From NCBI GenBank assembly GCA_963971305.1, contig CAXARO010000890.1:1-64000 (forward strand): 64,000 bases of DNA, in the 5' to 3' direction. Below the pieces are notes generated by a model. The model was not told the origin of the DNA. It worked only from the letters and a program-made list of their open reading frames with translations, and did not search any database. This DNA comes from Arcuatula senhousia (Eukaryota; Mollusca; Bivalvia; Mytilida; Mytilidae). Both the position numbers and the translations under genes were made by a program. How positions within the stretch are numbered: position 1 is the stretch's first letter; the number at the start of each line of letters is the position of its first letter. Shown one piece after another: positions 60,383 to 64,000 of the stretch.

Positions 60383-61135
60383 GGCATATATACTTACTTT
60401 ATGAATCATTTTTAGGGTCTACTTGGTTTATTTTGGTCTTGGATACAATTGTCAATTTGTTTACAAACACAAGACCAATGTATTGGTACAATTTTGGCTC
60501 AGTAACATTCATAATTCTCATGAAAACTCCATAGTAACCAGTAAAACACTCAAAGTCATTGTGCAATATGTGACGTCATTTCATACTGTTGCGACGTTTC
60601 ATGTCTTTCGCATTCACAGATGGAACAATATGTGACTTAGAAACCATTTATAGTACACAAAATTAAAAATTATCATTAACCATCTACCACATGTATACAG
60701 TAGATGCTTTTTTTTACATTTAGCTAGTAAAGTATGTTAAATGGGTATTGCACAAACCATCTGTAATACCCAAATTCTTAAATAAACTTAAAATGACCCT
60801 ATTTTATGGCAAAACTAGGTGAAAAAAAATTCCCTTTGAATGTTTTTTTAGATTAACTATGTTTAATTGCCATCACAATATTATTTTTATTAAGATAATT
60901 ATGTTAAATCGTTTAAAAAGCATAGTATTGATATAAGCTTCACATTTCAGCTTAAAACAGTTCATGAATGCAAAAAATCCAAAAATCTTCATCGCAAGGT
61001 CTTGTATGAGAATCTGTATGTTTTCGCTATTTTTTATCGCAACGACAAAAATAAGGTACCATTGTGTTCGCAATAAGATACCGAAACAGAAAAAAATGCT
61101 TTCATCAGAGAATTTATGCATCATAATGCTTTAAA
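60383..61135 (+). repeat. Short satellite unit 5 (753 bp), simple junction
   Basis: Same simple junction as short unit 4 and in tandem with it, so two insert-free cores stand side by side before full units resume at 61136. Confidence 0.9.
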
Positions 61136-63959
61136 CGATGCAAGACACAGTTTCGTATAAAATACTAGTGAGTTTTACCAAATACATTAACCACAGGTAA
61201 GGGAATCCCTGTCTATTCATATACCTGAAGTGACAATCATGAAATATTTTTAACTTTTATGATTGTTTAGATATATTTTTGTATTAAAAATGCCACAACA
61301 GGTTTATTTTCTTTTTTTAAAATTTTTTTATAAGCACTTCAATGTGAAGGGAGACAACTATAAATCCCGCCATATTTGCAGATGTCAAAATGACACTTTT
61401 CAGGTAAACAAAAATATTTTTCTTTAGAGCTGGAAAGCGTACCCTTTTTGTTCCCAATTTTTGCTCTTATTGACATGCTCTTTCAAGCAATTTATCATTT
61501 TGACTTGAAATTTTCCCACAAGGCAGTGGAATTTAGCCTCAGAAATGGGATGACACCCATAAATTTAACACAAAACACCCCCTTTTTTGTTCATTTTGGA
61601 CAGTTTTGATGAAATATTCAAATATGAATAAGTTTACTAGGCAGGTTCCATTAAAAAGTGGTGATTTTCAGCTTTTTATTGATATATAGATGTCCATATT
61701 ACAGGAAAATATCTTATTTCCATTCAAGCATGAAGGTGATGTTGCTTTCATCTGATGACGTCACTTTGCAAAACTATACCTTGCACCCTTTAAAGGCATA
61801 TATACTTACTTTATGAATCATTTTTAGGGTCTACTTGGTTTATTTTGGTCTTGGATACAATTGTCAATTTGTTTACAAACACAAGACCAATGTATTGGTA
61901 CAATTTTGGCTCAGTAACATTCATAATTCTCATGAAAACTCCATAGTAACCAGTAAAACACTCAAAGTCATTGTGCAATATGTGACGTCATTTCATACTG
62001 TTGCGACGTTTCATGTCTTTCGCATTCACAGATGGAACAATATGTGACTTAGAAACCATTTATAGTACACAAAATTAAAAATTATCATTAACCATCTACC
62101 ACATGTATACAGTAGATGCTTTTTTTTACATTTAGCTAGTAAAGTATGTTAAATGGGTATTGCACAAACCATCTGTAATACCCAAATTCTTAAATAAACT
62201 TAAAATGACCCTATTTTATGGCAAAACTAGGTGAAAAAAAATTCCCTTTGAATGTTTTTTTAGATTAACTATGTTTAATTGCCATCACAATATTATTTTT
62301 ATTAAGATAATTATGTTAAATCGTTTAAAAAGCATAGTATTGATATAAGCTTCACATTTCAGCTTAAAACAGTTCATGAATGCAAAAAATCCAAAAATCT
62401 TCATCGCAAGGTCTTGTATGAGAATCTGTATGTTTTCGCTATTTTTTATCGCAACGACAAAAATAAGGTACCATTGTGTTCGCAATAAGATACCGAAACA
62501 GAAAAAAATGCTTTCATCAGAGAATTTATGCATCATAATGCTTTAAACGATGCAAGACACAGTTTCGTATAAAATACTAGTGAGTTTTACCAAATACATT
62601 AACCACAGGTAAGGGAATCCCTGTCTATTCATATACCTGAAGTGACAATCATGAAATATTTTTAACTTTTATGATTGTTTAGATATATTTTTGTATTAAA
62701 AATGCCACAACAGGTTTATTTTCTTTTTTTAAAATTTTTTTATAAGCACTTCAATGTGAAGGGAGACAACTATAAATCCCGCCATATTTGCAGATGTCAA
62801 AATGACACTTTTCAGGTAAACAAAAATATTTTTCTTTAGAGCTGGAAAGCGTACCCTTTTTGTTCCCAATTTTTGCTCTTATTGACATGCTCTTTCAAGC
62901 AATTTATCATTTTGACTTGAAATTTTCCCACAAGGCAGTGGAATTTAGCCTCAGAAATGGGATGACACCCATAAATTTAACACAAAACACCCCCTTTTTT
63001 GTTCATTTTGGACAGTTTTGATGAAATATTCAAATATGAATAAGTTTACTAGGCAGGTTCCATTAAAAAGTGGTGAATTTCAGCTTTTTATTGATATATA
63101 GATGTCCATATTACAGGAAAATATCTTATTTCCATTCAAGCATGAAGGTGATGTTGCTTTCATCTGATGACGTCACTTTGCAAAACTATACCTTGCACCC
63201 TTTAAAGGCATATATACTTACTTTATGAATCATTTTTAGGGTCTACTTGGTTTATTTTGGTCTTGGATACAATTGTCAATTTGTTTACAAACACAAGACC
63301 AATGTATTGGTACAATTTTGGCTCAGTAACATTCATAATTCTCATGAAAACTCCATAGTAACCAGTAAAACACTCAAAGTCATTGTGCAATATGTGACGT
63401 CATTTCATACTGTTGCGACGTTTCATGTCTTTCGCATTCACAGATGGAACAATATGTGACTTAGAAACCATTTATAGTACACAAAATTAAAAATTATCAT
63501 TAACCATCTACCACATGTATACAGTAGATGCTTTTTTTTACATTTAGCTAGTAAAGTATGTTAAATGGGTATTGCACAAACCATCTGTAATACCCAAATT
63601 CTTAAATAAACTTAAAATGACCCTATTTTATGGCAAAACTAGGTGAAAAAAAATTCCCTTTGAATGTTTTTTTAGATTAACTATGTTTAATTGCCATCAC
63701 AATATTATTTTTATTAAGATAATTATGTTAAATCGTTTAAAAAGCATAGTATTGATATAAGCTTCACATTTCAGCTTAAAACAGTTCATGAATGCAAAAA
63801 ATCCAAAAATCTTCATCGCAAGGTCTTGTATGAGAATCTGTATGTTTTCGCTATTTTTTATCGCAACGACAAAAATAAGGTACCATTGTGTTCGCAATAA
63901 GATACCGAAACAGAAAAAAATGCTTTCATCAGAGAATTTATGCATCATAATGCTTTAAA

Positions 63960-64000
63960 CGATGCAAGACACAGTTTCGTATAAAATACTAGTGAGTTTT
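63960..64000 (+). repeat. Partial satellite unit at the window edge
   Basis: Forty-one bases identical to the start of the other units, showing that the array continues beyond the window. Confidence 0.95.

Larger units (their letters stand above)
22067..64000. repeat. Satellite array: 27 units of 1412 bp, 5 short units, one partial
   Basis: Counting from the word CGATGCAAGACACAG, full units start at 22067, 23479, 24891, 26303, 27715, 29127, 30539, 31951, 33363, 34775, 36187, 37599, 39011, 40423, 41835, 44002, 45414, 46826, 48238, 49650, 51062, 53228, 55394, 56806, 58218, 61136 and 62548; a partial unit starts at 63960. The copies are nearly identical. Seen variants include CCCCCCTTTTT against CCCCCTTTTTT (the first form in units 1, 2, 4 and 8), TGATCATT at 24424, TAATATTC at 28495, an extra T at about 42955 and single changes at 43028, 56846, 58586 and 61664. 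Small frames recur in every unit (70 codons plus, 83 minus), but nothing suggests they are genes. The array runs off the right edge. Confidence 0.97.

Noticed and set aside
22766..63948. Recurring 70-codon (plus) and 83-codon (minus) frames in each satellite unit
   Set aside because: They repeat only because the units are nearly identical. They lack domains and start context, and an open frame of this length is expected in AT-rich DNA.
22067..64000. Satellite array as an assembly artefact
   Set aside because: Private variants, short units and an ordered 2166-bp block are spread through it, which a simple collapsed or looped assembly would not produce; copy number may still be inexact.

Overview
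The window is AT-rich animal DNA made almost entirely of repeats. It looks like a marine bivalve, most likely a mussel-like mollusc. That guess rests on remembered resemblance of the AGACGAAACGCGCGTC-type repeat near 800 and the non-LTR retrotransposon remnant at 244-477 to bivalve repeats; no database search was possible. I see no ordinary host gene that I would defend, and no rRNA, tRNA or CRISPR array.

Layout. (1) 1-1368: host repeats: 16-bp tandem units, a broken LINE 3' end, and a 348-bp tandem duplication. (2) 1379-21894: one Ty3/gypsy LTR retrotransposon on the minus strand, with LTRs of 1412 and 1426 bp, a polypurine tract, intact gag and pol in different frames joined by a classic T TTA AAC -1 frameshift heptamer, a 1.6-kb leader and a Lys-type primer binding site. 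The LTRs differ by a 14-bp indel and at least one substitution, so the insertion is young. (3) 11206-21601: the 5' LTR (right side) is itself split by a 10,396-bp DNA-transposon-like element with perfect 33-bp terminal inverted repeats, target duplications, and subterminal arrays of 70-bp repeats facing each other. I see no transposase in it, but it carries several smaller MITE-like elements, including two identical 452-bp copies whose flanks are swapped. (4) 21895-22066: the remaining part of a palindromic element with 55-bp arms; the LTR retrotransposon landed in its left arm. (5) 22067-64000: a satellite array running off the right edge, with 27 full units of 1412 bp, 5 short units of 753-754 bp and one partial.

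The most interesting structure is the satellite. Each 1412-bp unit can be read as a 753-bp core carrying a 655-bp insert bounded by TTAA on both sides, with imperfect inverted termini (15 of 21 positions). The five short units look like the same core with the insert absent, in three slightly different junction forms. This suggests a TTAA-targeting MITE amplified as part of a satellite, with empty sites made by excision, microhomology deletion, or retained from before insertion.

Inferred order of events: palindromic element, then LTR retrotransposon into its left arm, then the 10.4-kb TIR element into the LTR. The age of the satellite array relative to these is not fixed by the sequence.
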